A stretch of 64,000 bases of DNA from Mucilaginibacter aquariorum. GTDB lineage: Bacteria > Bacteroidota > Bacteroidia > Sphingobacteriales > Sphingobacteriaceae. The notes beneath the pieces are model-generated. The model saw nothing but the letters and a program-made list of their open reading frames with translations, made no database searches and was not told the DNA's origin. The stretch lies in contig NZ_JANHOH010000001.1 of NCBI RefSeq assembly GCF_024498135.1, positions 1,364,001-1,428,000 of the forward strand, written 5' to 3'. A program made the position numbers and the translations under genes. Within the stretch, counting starts at the first letter, position 1. Every line of letters starts with the position of its first letter. Below, in pieces: positions 36,006-44,882 of the stretch.

Positions 36006-39000
36006 TTACAGCTTAGTTAAAACATATCCAACTTTGGTTTTTAAGTCTATTACTGTCCAGCCGTTGGTTGTACCTACAACATTCACCACATCACCTTTTG
36101 CCAGCTTGGCAATTACCTTTGATTGAGGTGTAAAATTGGGATGTGATTGTACAACTACCGGGAATTTCAACGTAGCCCTGTGAGCATCAACATCAACTAA
36201 AATGTCGTTTTTCTTGTCATTATCTGTATCAAGATTGGCATCGTTAAGCACTGGTGGCCCTGATGTTTGTATAGATCCCGGAGCCAACCCGATATTTTGT
36301 AATATCGAAAGCTCGCTTGCACCATCTAATAATGACTTTACGTTTAATGCAGCCGGGAATTTAGTTGTTTTAACGCCACCAGCGGCTTTAATTAGCATAT
36401 CCTTAACTTCTACCGGCATTGACGCACCCTCTTTTACAGCCATAGATAGCGCAAGCAGCATTTGGCCCTTAGTTGGCAACGCTGGCGGGGTAAATTTTAA
36501 TAAGTTGAGTAAATGCGGGCCTAACAGAGCTTTCGACAAAAATGCCGACAGCTTTAATCGTTTCAAGGCTGTGGCTTGTAACACACTCATAAAATTGGGC
36601 TCGTGCGCGGCATCTATATGCATCCACGCCTCCTGCACTACAACAGGTAAATGCGGCGAAGTTTTAAAATCTGATGCCAGCATTACCGGGAAAAGTTTAG
36701 GCGCTTCGGTACCCCTTACAGTTACAGCCAAATGATCTACATTAGCCATCTCTTCCCAACCAACAAATAGCCAGTATGATACCCTGTGTGCCAGATCATT
36801 TATAACTTGTGGGTCAACGTCGCCAACGGCAGGCAGCGCTAATTCAAATGCCATACGCGTAAGTGTTACGTACCAATTTTTGTCGTTTTTCACCTTAGAT
36901 ACGTGCTTCTTCATGGCTTTGGTGGTCCAGTCGGGGCCAAAATTAGGATCGGCCCAGGTTTCAAGGGCAGCACGTAAAGCACCTTCAGGTTCAATACCTG
37001 TTTTAACATATTCATCTTTTGTTCCGCCGATATCGGGGTCACCGCTAAAACCAAGCTTTGCCTTACCGCTTGCGTCAAGTGTAAAGGCATTGAACTGGGT
37101 GGACGCATTTGCCGCCTCCACCCTGCCCTTTATCTTTAACATGGCCATCCGTGCATTTACCTTATCCCTGAGGTTAGGATTGGCCTTAATAGCCGCATTA
37201 ATTTCTGCCGCTGCATTTTTAGTACTTGTTATCACACCAGCTTTAACATTGTGCGAACCCACTAAACAACCGGCAAAAACAATCCGTGCCTGGTTAGGAT
37301 CCATTCTTTGCAATGCCTCATCAATAAGCTTTTCAGAATCACCATCGGCTTCACCAAACTTCAAATCCTTCTGGTCATAACCTACGGTTTTATCACTTGA
37401 TGATTTTGCGTTTGTTCCGGGTGTAATTTGTTCAACAGAATCGTCCTGCCCGTGCCCTGCAATAACTACTTGCCCCAAAATTGGTTTCGGAGCGCCTTTT
37501 AGTATCTGTCCGTAATCGTCGGCAACTTTATCGAGCCTTGCAATTTCACCTTTAAGGTCTGTAGCACCTTGTATAAGCAATGCCAGGTTTTTAATATTCA
37601 GCACAACCTTCTCCAGGTTTTCTGCCTGCAGGAACGCACCATTCCAGTCCAGCCCGCTCATTAATATGAGCAGCACGGGCCGTTTACGGGTTTTATCTGT
37701 AATGTTTTTAACCAGCCGTTTTCGGGTATTTGGTGTAAACACATGCAGGTCATGTACCCAATCTGTAAGAGTTATGTAGACAGCCAGGCCCTCTTTTAGT
37801 AAAGCAACAAGCGGGTCGGCCTCCTTTGGATTTTCAATTGTGGGCTTAAACCTGGTGTAGTAATCTTTAAAATCGCCTATCAGTTTCCCGTCAACCAGTT
37901 TTTCAAAATGTGCCTGGTCAATACAAATTCGTAATACAAGGCCTGGTACAAATGCTTTAAGATCCGTCATGGCCTTACCCAGCTCTATTATACGGGCAAG
38001 CTTATTATGTGGCGCGGTAATACGGATGGTTTGCGCAGCAAGATCTGCCCCGGCCGCATAAGCCATGATGAAAGGCATATCCGGCGTGCCTATCGCGGCA
38101 CCCAATTCCGTTAGCAGGATTAGCCCGAGAGCCGTATTTACATAATCGCCCTGGTGAAGTGTATCTGCTACTTTCCATAGCAGGTCCTTATCAGCTTCGG
38201 ATAAAGAAGGTTCTAAAAACCAATCAGCTTGTTTGGTTATATAGTTATGAAACTCATCAACCGTTATTCCTTTCTTTAAAGGCGTCCCGTCTCCCAAAAG
38301 TGTGTCATGATCTTTCCGCTCTGCTTTAACGATATTAACCGGTTCGGGACCAATCTGAATTTTCTTTTTAGCTACGTCGGCAAGTATCGTTTCTAATTCT
38401 TTATGGTTATCTCCATTTATTTTATCAAGCAGTTCAGCTGGGTCTATCATGCTTAACAAAAACCCAACTTCGTTATCAGCAGAACCTTTAAGCAGTTCAA
38501 GTATTGCGGCTTCGTCATCTCCAAGTGTTGGGCCTGAAAGCATTTCCTTTATCAACATCAGCTTATTCTGCTGTGTAAGATTTATTTTTTTCGCTTTCCA
38601 TTTCCTGACAATTATGCGTGCTTTATCGTCACTATCGTAATCATCTTCAATTTCTCCGGAATTGATTTCCTCCAGATATTTATCAAGCACATCATCGCTA
38701 AAGTCGGGCTCATCGCCAAAAATGCTTAGGAACGCCCTGCCCAGGTTGCTAAAAAAGCCTCCGGCAGTTTTGCCTTTACGCTGTACAAAACCATTGGTTT
38801 GTACGGCGTCCGATTGTTGTATAACATGGGTTAGTTCGTGCCCCAATAAACGTTTCCCGTCAATAGTTTGGATAGAATACCGGTTGCTATTAAATACAAT
38901 ATTATTTGCCGATGTGTAAGCTAACGCATTAATAGATTGCGCCGACCTGTTGGCCGCAGCATCTGTATGGATCCGTACTTTTGAAAAATCATACCCAAAT

Positions 39001-39548
39001 TTTGGTTCAAAATAACTTCTGGCTTCCTGTGACAGTGGAGCGCCGGAATTAGAAAGGCTATTTAAATAGCCATGCATATTATTGTTTACCTGCGGATGGC
39101 GAGTAGTACTTTCTTTTCTTTGTATAGGCTTCTTCTCATCCTCTTCTTCGCAATGAGCACATTTGCGCTGCACAACAGGCATTGTGCGGGTAAACGGTTT
39201 CGAGGCAATTTTACTTTTACTATCAATTTGTAAAACGCGTTCGGCCATAGCGTCCGCTTCCTGCTCAAATTTATCGCCAGGTACGTTAATAGATAGTTTA
39301 GTTTGAACAGGGAGATTTGATGAGCTGAATAGCGGGATGCTACTAAATGCAATTACAGGTTTTTTATTATCTCCGGGAGGAGCATCTGCCGGGCGGGAGG
39401 CTGAAGGCTTAAATAATTTACCTGAACCCGGGGCACCTTTTTTTGATTGATTTTTATTCTTTTCGTTTTGTTGCTCTGTAGCCGACGCTTTTTGGGTATC
39501 GGCTTTATTTTGTAAACCTGCTTTTTGAATTGGCGCGTGGGTTGACAT
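36006..39548 (-). CDS. Large DUF4157 (eCIS core) putative toxin with caspase-like dyad and SH3-like end
   Basis: An 1180-residue protein. Residues 1-80 are disordered. The leader motif QTKLSINVPGDKFEQEAD is at 82-99, CAHC at 130-133, and DUF4157 at about 165-245 with HELTH (237-241). After a helical middle, strand-like VVIAGHGQDD has His699, and RIVFAGCLVG has Cys761. This is the His-Gly and Gly-Cys arrangement of clan-CD (caspase/gingipain-like) peptidases, 62 residues apart. Residues about 1115-1180 look like an SH3b domain (KLAKGDVVNVVGTTNGWTVID). It is the largest of three tandem DUF4157 proteins and is close in its first 250 residues to the next one upstream. Likely eCIS cargo; the protease reading is inference from motifs. 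Confidence 0.75.
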   Translation of the reverse strand: MSTHAPIQKAGLQNKADTQKASATEQQNEKNKNQSKKGAPGSGKLFKPSASRPADAPPGDNKKPVIAFSSIPLFSSSNLPVQTKLSINVPGDKFEQEADAMAERVLQIDSKSKIASKPFTRTMPVVQRKCAHCEEEDEKKPIQRKESTTRHPQVNNNMHGYLNSLSNSGAPLSQEARSYFEPKFGYDFSKVRIHTDAAANRSAQSINALAYTSANNIVFNSNRYSIQTIDGKRLLGHELTHVIQQSDAVQTNGFVQRKGKTAGGFFSNLGRAFLSIFGDEPDFSDDVLDKYLEEINSGEIEDDYDSDDKARIIVRKWKAKKINLTQQNKLMLIKEMLSGPTLGDDEAAILELLKGSADNEVGFLLSMIDPAELLDKINGDNHKELETILADVAKKKIQIGPEPVNIVKAERKDHDTLLGDGTPLKKGITVDEFHNYITKQADWFLEPSLSEADKDLLWKVADTLHQGDYVNTALGLILLTELGAAIGTPDMPFIMAYAAGADLAAQTIRITAPHNKLARIIELGKAMTDLKAFVPGLVLRICIDQAHFEKLVDGKLIGDFKDYYTRFKPTIENPKEADPLVALLKEGLAVYITLTDWVHDLHVFTPNTRKRLVKNITDKTRKRPVLLILMSGLDWNGAFLQAENLEKVVLNIKNLALLIQGATDLKGEIARLDKVADDYGQILKGAPKPILGQVVIAGHGQDDSVEQITPGTNAKSSSDKTVGYDQKDLKFGEADGDSEKLIDEALQRMDPNQARIVFAGCLVGSHNVKAGVITSTKNAAAEINAAIKANPNLRDKVNARMAMLKIKGRVEAANASTQFNAFTLDASGKAKLGFSGDPDIGGTKDEYVKTGIEPEGALRAALETWADPNFGPDWTTKAMKKHVSKVKNDKNWYVTLTRMAFELALPAVGDVDPQVINDLAHRVSYWLFVGWEEMANVDHLAVTVRGTEAPKLFPVMLASDFKTSPHLPVVVQEAWMHIDAAHEPNFMSVLQATALKRLKLSAFLSKALLGPHLLNLLKFTPPALPTKGQMLLALSMAVKEGASMPVEVKDMLIKAAGGVKTTKFPAALNVKSLLDGASELSILQNIGLAPGSIQTSGPPVLNDANLDTDNDKKNDILVDVDAHRATLKFPVVVQSHPNFTPQSKVIAKLAKGDVVNVVGTTNGWTVIDLKTKVGYVLTKL

Positions 39549-39570
39549 TTCAGTTTGAATTTTAGCTACG

Positions 39571-41517
39571 CTATCTGCAACTTACTATACCGCTTGCCCT
39601 ACCTGCAGGCGTGGCTATAAAGGCATCCTGAGTAGTACCCACCTGGTCTACATTGGTGCAGCTGTCTACATTCATAGCCCTCATAAAACCGTTAATAGTG
39701 GTAAAATCTGCAGCTCTTACTGTACCTAATGCAATTGATGGGAAATTATGTGATGCTATGAAATCAATAAATCCTTTACCGTGGCTACCTTCGTGAAACC
39801 GCAAGGTTGTGCCCTTCCATCTTACATCCTGGGCAGTTGTACCTCTGCCGTAGGCAGAAGGGTTATCAACCGTACCCATGTTCTGAAAGCTTGTTTGTAT
39901 AGTGACAACAAGTTTAGAAGGGAGTGTGAGAGGCGTGCGGGTCCTGCCACTAACTGTAAAAAAGCCGGTTATTAAACCACTGGGATCTAACGAAAATTGG
40001 AATGAAGATGTCGGCAGGTTTGTTTTAAATGAAGTGGCGTTACCGCTACCTCCGCTCGTATCAGGCAAAACAATAACATCCACATTAGGGAAGCTCATGG
40101 TGAAACCACCCGCGCTATTTACAACCGCAGCATCGGGCACTGGTGTAGATGTTTGCGTTTGCGTATGTAAAAACTGCTGGAGCTTGGTGGTTGTTTCGCC
40201 TGTTTGGGCACTTAAATTTTTAGTATCTGTTTCCTTTTTTAATTTATCAGCAGTAGAAAGCCCCCTTAAACGAGTATTGGTTTTTGGATCATTTAAATCG
40301 GCATCTGTAAGCCTGTTCTGGTCAAACTTCCAATCAAGCAGGGTCTCATTTGCTGATCTTACAATTTCGGTCTTCCCATTTTCATCTCCGTTTATATAGG
40401 CAATCACCTGGTCGTTCTTAACAAACTTACCCATATCGGTCAATTTTTTAAGATAGCTCTGTTGTTCGGTACCGGCTAACGCCTTTAATTTAGCGGTAAT
40501 TTTATCATTAGTAAGGTCTTCGTTATCTATACGGGCCTGTTTATACCTATTATCATCCACCTTCTCTATTAAGGGTACCAGCATTGCTTTCCTTTTCATT
40601 GGGTCGGCCTCATCCCAATAGGCTTTGCCAATTATTGCCATATTTCTATCGTCGGTATCAATATTGGTAACGTTCCCCATTGATGAGCCCGAAAACTTAC
40701 GCCCATCTTTTGGGAAGAACAGATGTATATCATCCCAAAACTTTTTTGAAGGTGCCATGCCTATGCTTTTACCGTCCCACCAGTTGGCCACCTTTGGGGG
40801 GGCTGGCGCCCGTTGTATAGCTTTGCCCTGGCGCTGTTGTATAACATGTGTTAACTCGTGCCCCAATAACTTTTTACCGGTAGTGGTTTGCGGATCGTAT
40901 TGCCCACTATTAAACACAATATTATTGCTTGTTGTATAAGCCAACGCGTTAATAGAACTGGCCGATTGTGTAGCTGCTGTATCTATATGGATGCGAACTT
41001 TTGAAAAATCGTACCCGAACCTTGGTTCAAAATAATTTCTGGCCTGTTGAGGAAGTGGTGCGCCTGAGTTATGAAGCCCATTCAAATAACCCGTCATGCC
41101 ATCATTTACCTTTGGGTGGCCGGCATTGCTTTCTTTCCTTTGTAACTGCTTTTTCTTTTCTTCCTCTTCGCAATGCGAACATTTACGTTGTACAACAGGT
41201 GTTATTGCATTTATTGTTTGTGGCGATGCAACAGAACGGGTATCCATTTTTAGTACGCGTTCGGCCATAGCATCCGCTTCCTGCTCAAATTTGTCGCCGG
41301 GCTGGTTAACTGATAATTTTGTTTGAATGTAATGAGACGTGTTACTGAATAACGGGATGGCGTTGAAACCTTTTGACGCGGCATATCGCGGGGAAGAAGG
41401 ACTTAATAATTTGCCTGGATCGGGCATACTTTTCTTTGCCTGATGCGCACCTTTACCTGCTTCTTTAACTGCCGTTGCGGTATCCTTTTGTTTTTCAAGT
41501 AGTGCGCGATCTGCCAT
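39571..41517 (-). CDS. DUF4157 (eCIS core) putative effector with second HExxH site
   Basis: A 648-residue protein. The leader motif (QTKLSVNQPGDKFEQEAD) is at 65-82, CSHC at 113-116, and DUF4157 at about 148-228 with HELTH (220-224). A helical middle region is followed by a Ser/Thr/Gly-rich beta region (about 450-560). A second zinc-type motif HEGSHG lies at 575-580, with His590 as a possible third ligand, and four Cys lie in the C-terminal half. The front 230 residues closely match the neighbouring 1180-residue protein, while the rest does not. The C-terminal metal site suggests a metallopeptidase payload; its specificity is unknown. It lies 22 bases upstream of the 1180-residue gene and 15 bases after the glycosyltransferase gene. 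Confidence 0.75.
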   Translation of the reverse strand: MADRALLEKQKDTATAVKEAGKGAHQAKKSMPDPGKLLSPSSPRYAASKGFNAIPLFSNTSHYIQTKLSVNQPGDKFEQEADAMAERVLKMDTRSVASPQTINAITPVVQRKCSHCEEEEKKKQLQRKESNAGHPKVNDGMTGYLNGLHNSGAPLPQQARNYFEPRFGYDFSKVRIHIDTAATQSASSINALAYTTSNNIVFNSGQYDPQTTTGKKLLGHELTHVIQQRQGKAIQRAPAPPKVANWWDGKSIGMAPSKKFWDDIHLFFPKDGRKFSGSSMGNVTNIDTDDRNMAIIGKAYWDEADPMKRKAMLVPLIEKVDDNRYKQARIDNEDLTNDKITAKLKALAGTEQQSYLKKLTDMGKFVKNDQVIAYINGDENGKTEIVRSANETLLDWKFDQNRLTDADLNDPKTNTRLRGLSTADKLKKETDTKNLSAQTGETTTKLQQFLHTQTQTSTPVPDAAVVNSAGGFTMSFPNVDVIVLPDTSGGSGNATSFKTNLPTSSFQFSLDPSGLITGFFTVSGRTRTPLTLPSKLVVTIQTSFQNMGTVDNPSAYGRGTTAQDVRWKGTTLRFHEGSHGKGFIDFIASHNFPSIALGTVRAADFTTINGFMRAMNVDSCTNVDQVGTTQDAFIATPAGRASGIVSCR

Positions 41518-41532
41518 TATGGGGATTACTAA

Positions 41533-43749
41533 TTATAGTTTTTGTACAACAATCAGGCTTTTAGCTTTATCTATTTCTATATAATCACCTGTTGAAAGTG
41601 TCTCGTTAACAAAGCTCATTACTCCGGGGAAGTAATCTGCATAATCGTGGAATGCTATATAACCGCCGGGGCTTACCCATTTGGCAAAATGTTTAAAGTC
41701 GCGCGAAACGTTCATGTAATCGTGCATGCCATCAATAAACAATAGTGATATTGGCTTATCCCACATAACATTAAAAGAGTAATCTTTTATCAGTTCAACC
41801 TGGCTGGTAAGGCCTTGTTGCTCAATATTTCTGGTAAACGACTCCAGCGTTGGTGCAAGCTCTTCTATTATCTTATCGGCATCGCCAACAACCCCTTCAT
41901 GCGGGTCAATAGCGTAAACCTTAGCCCCCGGGAAATAAGCTTTTACAACACTGCCAAAAAGCACAGTAGATTTCCCCTGGAAACTCCCTACCTCCACAAT
42001 TGAGTGCGGCTGTGGCAGCTCAATACATGCTTTAAGAGTTGCTGACAATAGCAGATCTGCTTCGGCCTCGTCCAGCCAACCCATTATATCTTTAACTTTT
42101 TTAAATAACTCCAGTGTAGATAACATATGGTTTGTGGGTTTATTTTCACACGTGTATTTATTGTAATTGTTAAACTGCTGCCTTATTTGTGTACGAATAG
42201 GGTCGTTATACTCGCGTACAACAGGATGGATCCAGTACACATCGGGTCTGTTAAAAGCATCTATTACTTCAGTTAAGGAATAATCTTTTTTGTATTGTAC
42301 AAAATCATAACTATTAGGATTTGCTTCTATCTTAAAACCTAGCAAGGCGGTTAAGGTTGGCAATATCACTTCCTCGGTAGCCCATATCTCCGATTTTTGC
42401 ATGATCTGCCGGAGCTGGTTATTGTGTCTGAATATCTTTACCAGTTCTTTTACCGCATCGGCTGTAAAAACCGTTGACGGCCAGAACGACCAGTGCAGGA
42501 ATTTGCTTTCCCCATCTTTAAACTGATTTAAAAGCGGTTTCCACAGGTCATATTCTTTAAAGGCTTGTATAGAAGTGTAGATGTGAATATCATGCTGTGT
42601 GATGCGTTTAGGCAGATTGGAGAGTACGCCTACGTTTTTTAAAGGGTACAGAAATTTAGCTATCTGCAAGCTGTGGTTCGGCCGCAGGCAAAGCTGGTCA
42701 GAATCTACTATGGTTATAATATCGAACGAAAAGTTTTTCAGGCAAAACTCCATGCAATCCAGCGCAAAACTGTGCAGGTAGCCATACTTTATTACTTTTG
42801 AATTAGGACAGATAATTGCCCCATATTTTTCGTACGGAAACCCGCTTGAAAACAGTTGCTTATTTTCTCCTCCGTTATAAAGCAAAATAACAGAGTCAGG
42901 GTCATGGTAATGAAGGTTTTTTACAAGATCTACTACACAATCTTCCCTCTCGTGTACGCAACAAGTATATATATTTTTAAGTGGCTTTACAGTTCGGTTA
43001 ACATATTGGGTAATGTTAATATCATGATGCTGGGTAGGATGTATTATTGAATGACCATTATGATGATACCGGTCAAAATCATGATTCATTATGTTTTTTA
43101 TCTCATCAACCGATGAGCTTTGCCACCATGGGCCGTCCGTTTGTTTGGGGCTAACGTTGCTGTCGTGGATCAGGTGGACGGCAATACTGCTATCGGGCAG
43201 TGCGGTGATCTTATCCTCGCTTGTGCCCCAAACAAAATAAGCGTCCATCCCAACGTCGATGTCCGCAAATTTATTTTTGTTCCACAGTTCACGTGTATAA
43301 CATAACGAACTACCTAATAGCCAAACCCTTTGATTTACCGGATAGGTATAAGTATGCGCCGCATGGTTACGTATGTCATAATACAACAACCTGTTTATAC
43401 CGCATACATCAACAGCATAATTGTTTAGCGCATTTACCTGGTAAGTAATGCGATGTGGGGCATACCAGTCATCATCATCCCAGTTGATCAGAATATTTCC
43501 CTGCGAATATTCGCAAGCCATGTTTAACTTGGCACCAAGGGTTATCTTTTCATCAAGCTGGTAGTAACGGATATTATCGGCATCAGGTACAAGATCTTTT
43601 ATCTTATCTGTACCGTCGTCAATTATAATTAGTTCCTTGTTCGGATAATCCTGCCGTAAAAAGTATTGAATAGCATGAGGTACAAATTCGCGTCGGTTAT
43701 AAGTGGGCATGATACAGGAAACCAAGTTGATATTTTTCTCGGATACCAT
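41533..43749 (-). CDS. Glycosyltransferase (GT2, GT-A fold) fused to a class I methyltransferase
   Basis: A 738-residue cytoplasmic protein. Residues about 8-230 are a GT2 domain: CIMPTYNRREF, LIIIDDGT and the metal-binding INWDDDDWY with Asp91-94. Residues about 265-500 look like a second GT-A-type domain (LLYNGGENK, IITIVDSDQLCLRP). Residues about 540-738 are an SAM-dependent methyltransferase of the Methyltransf_24/CmcI kind (VEVGSFQGKST, VYAIDPHEG, LLFIDGMHDY, SPGGYIAFHDY). A polymerising or priming GT with an O-methyl capping activity is one reading. Its position between structural and cargo genes, with 15-21 base gaps, suggests it modifies an eCIS component rather than making a cell-surface polysaccharide. 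Confidence 0.85.
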   Translation of the reverse strand: MVSEKNINLVSCIMPTYNRREFVPHAIQYFLRQDYPNKELIIIDDGTDKIKDLVPDADNIRYYQLDEKITLGAKLNMACEYSQGNILINWDDDDWYAPHRITYQVNALNNYAVDVCGINRLLYYDIRNHAAHTYTYPVNQRVWLLGSSLCYTRELWNKNKFADIDVGMDAYFVWGTSEDKITALPDSSIAVHLIHDSNVSPKQTDGPWWQSSSVDEIKNIMNHDFDRYHHNGHSIIHPTQHHDINITQYVNRTVKPLKNIYTCCVHEREDCVVDLVKNLHYHDPDSVILLYNGGENKQLFSSGFPYEKYGAIICPNSKVIKYGYLHSFALDCMEFCLKNFSFDIITIVDSDQLCLRPNHSLQIAKFLYPLKNVGVLSNLPKRITQHDIHIYTSIQAFKEYDLWKPLLNQFKDGESKFLHWSFWPSTVFTADAVKELVKIFRHNNQLRQIMQKSEIWATEEVILPTLTALLGFKIEANPNSYDFVQYKKDYSLTEVIDAFNRPDVYWIHPVVREYNDPIRTQIRQQFNNYNKYTCENKPTNHMLSTLELFKKVKDIMGWLDEAEADLLLSATLKACIELPQPHSIVEVGSFQGKSTVLFGSVVKAYFPGAKVYAIDPHEGVVGDADKIIEELAPTLESFTRNIEQQGLTSQVELIKDYSFNVMWDKPISLLFIDGMHDYMNVSRDFKHFAKWVSPGGYIAFHDYADYFPGVMSFVNETLSTGDYIEIDKAKSLIVVQKL

Positions 43750-43770
43750 GTTCAGGTCTTATTAGTATGA

Positions 43771-44847
43771 TTATTTTATTCTTCCTTCACCGGGGTTTTG
43801 CAATCCGGTTATATTTGGTTTTCCCGTTATGTTTGGTGTACCGGTTATGTTTGGCGTTTCCGTTATATTTGGTGTTCCGGTTATTCCTTGTGTTTTTATC
43901 AGTTTTGAGAATGAATCTGATGTAATTATATTTTTCATCTCCAGGTGATCTTTTTGCAGCGCTTCCATCTGCACTTTAAGCTGGTTTATCATCGCGTCTT
44001 TTGCCGCAGCCTCTTGTTTTGTTACAGCAAGTTCTTCGTTAAGTTTTACAAATTGTTCCTGCGTTACCACGTTTACTTGTGGTGCTCCCGTTGAAGGCAC
44101 CTGTGTTGACGGAGTTTGTGCGGTATCTTTCACAATGGTGTAATACTTAACCTTTCCGTTTTCCTGGTATAAGTTCACTTTTTGCCCGGCCGCAACCTTT
44201 ATTGGCGCTGAGGTAAGGATTTTAAACGAATCTGAATTGAGTGTAGGGTTATAAGGTAATACTTCTTTTACCTCAACCTGCTGAGCCTGCAAATTAGTTG
44301 TGGCGGCGGCAACATCCTGCCCAAAAACACCGGCGGTACTTGTTGTTGGTTTAACCTTAACAGGAGCTATGTCTGCATTTTTAAATGCATTGGATAGCAT
44401 ATCAGTAAGAAAACCAAAGGGCATAGAGGCTTTTTCTTTGGTTTGATTATACACCCCTTTGAAATCAGACTGCTGTACAAAATTGGCCGCTCTTAAAACC
44501 TGTGTTGTGTTAACGCGATCTTTACCTACCGGTCGTTCGGCACGCACTTCCTGCCGGATATAGATAGTTACATCGTCTTCGCTTTGTGTGTTCCAGGTAA
44601 CCGAATTATCTGTACTGGTGAAGGGTTTACCTTCTTTGAACACTTTAAACATAAGTGCAGGAGGGGTTTCAATACCCAACTGCCCCAGATCAAGCACTGT
44701 GCTAAACCGCCCGTGGTCATCCGTTTTCAAGGTGGTCATGGCGCGTTGGAACCGTGTTGATTTATCCCATACCTCAACAGTAACACCTGTTACACCGGTA
44801 TTGGTTTGGGCATCTAAAACCTGCCCGGTAATATTTAGTGAACTCAT
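43771..44847 (-). CDS. eCIS-locus protein with transthyretin-like domain, coiled coil and NIT-repeat tail
   Basis: A 358-residue protein. Residues 1-97 are a carboxypeptidase-regulatory/transthyretin-like beta domain (SLNITGQVLDAQTNTGVTGV, TDDHGRFSTVLDL). A Lys/Thr-rich middle follows. Residues about 262-310 form a coiled coil (KLNEELAVTKQEAAAKDAMI). The last 40 residues hold a six-residue tandem repeat, PNITGT/E/K, encoded by 18-bp units. No named family was recognised. Similar domain use (Ig-like head, coiled-coil stalk) occurs in fibre or scaffold proteins, so a particle fibre or collar part is possible. It lies between DUF6519 and the glycosyltransferase, and NIT is an N-x-T sequence. Confidence 0.6.
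   Translation of the reverse strand: MSSLNITGQVLDAQTNTGVTGVTVEVWDKSTRFQRAMTTLKTDDHGRFSTVLDLGQLGIETPPALMFKVFKEGKPFTSTDNSVTWNTQSEDDVTIYIRQEVRAERPVGKDRVNTTQVLRAANFVQQSDFKGVYNQTKEKASMPFGFLTDMLSNAFKNADIAPVKVKPTTSTAGVFGQDVAAATTNLQAQQVEVKEVLPYNPTLNSDSFKILTSAPIKVAAGQKVNLYQENGKVKYYTIVKDTAQTPSTQVPSTGAPQVNVVTQEQFVKLNEELAVTKQEAAAKDAMINQLKVQMEALQKDHLEMKNIITSDSFSKLIKTQGITGTPNITETPNITGTPNITGKPNITGLQNPGEGRIK
43805..43894 (-). repeat. Tandem 18-bp coding repeats (PNITGT units)
   Basis: Five head-to-tail 18-base units, the last degenerate. On the plus strand the units begin CCGGTTATATTTGG, CCCGTTATGTTTGG, CCGGTTATGTTTGG, TCCGTTATATTTGG and CCGGTTATTCC. They encode the (T/K)PNIT(G/E) repeats at the C-terminus of the coiled-coil protein. 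The repeat keeps frame, so copy-number change by slippage would only alter tail length. Confidence 0.85.
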
Positions 44848-44882
44848 AATTACAGTTTATTATAATTTAAACACATCCTATT

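Noticed and set aside
43805..43894. Short tandem repeats considered as a CRISPR or intergenic satellite
   Set aside because: The units are contiguous 18-mers without spacers, in frame and encoding PNIT repeats of a protein.
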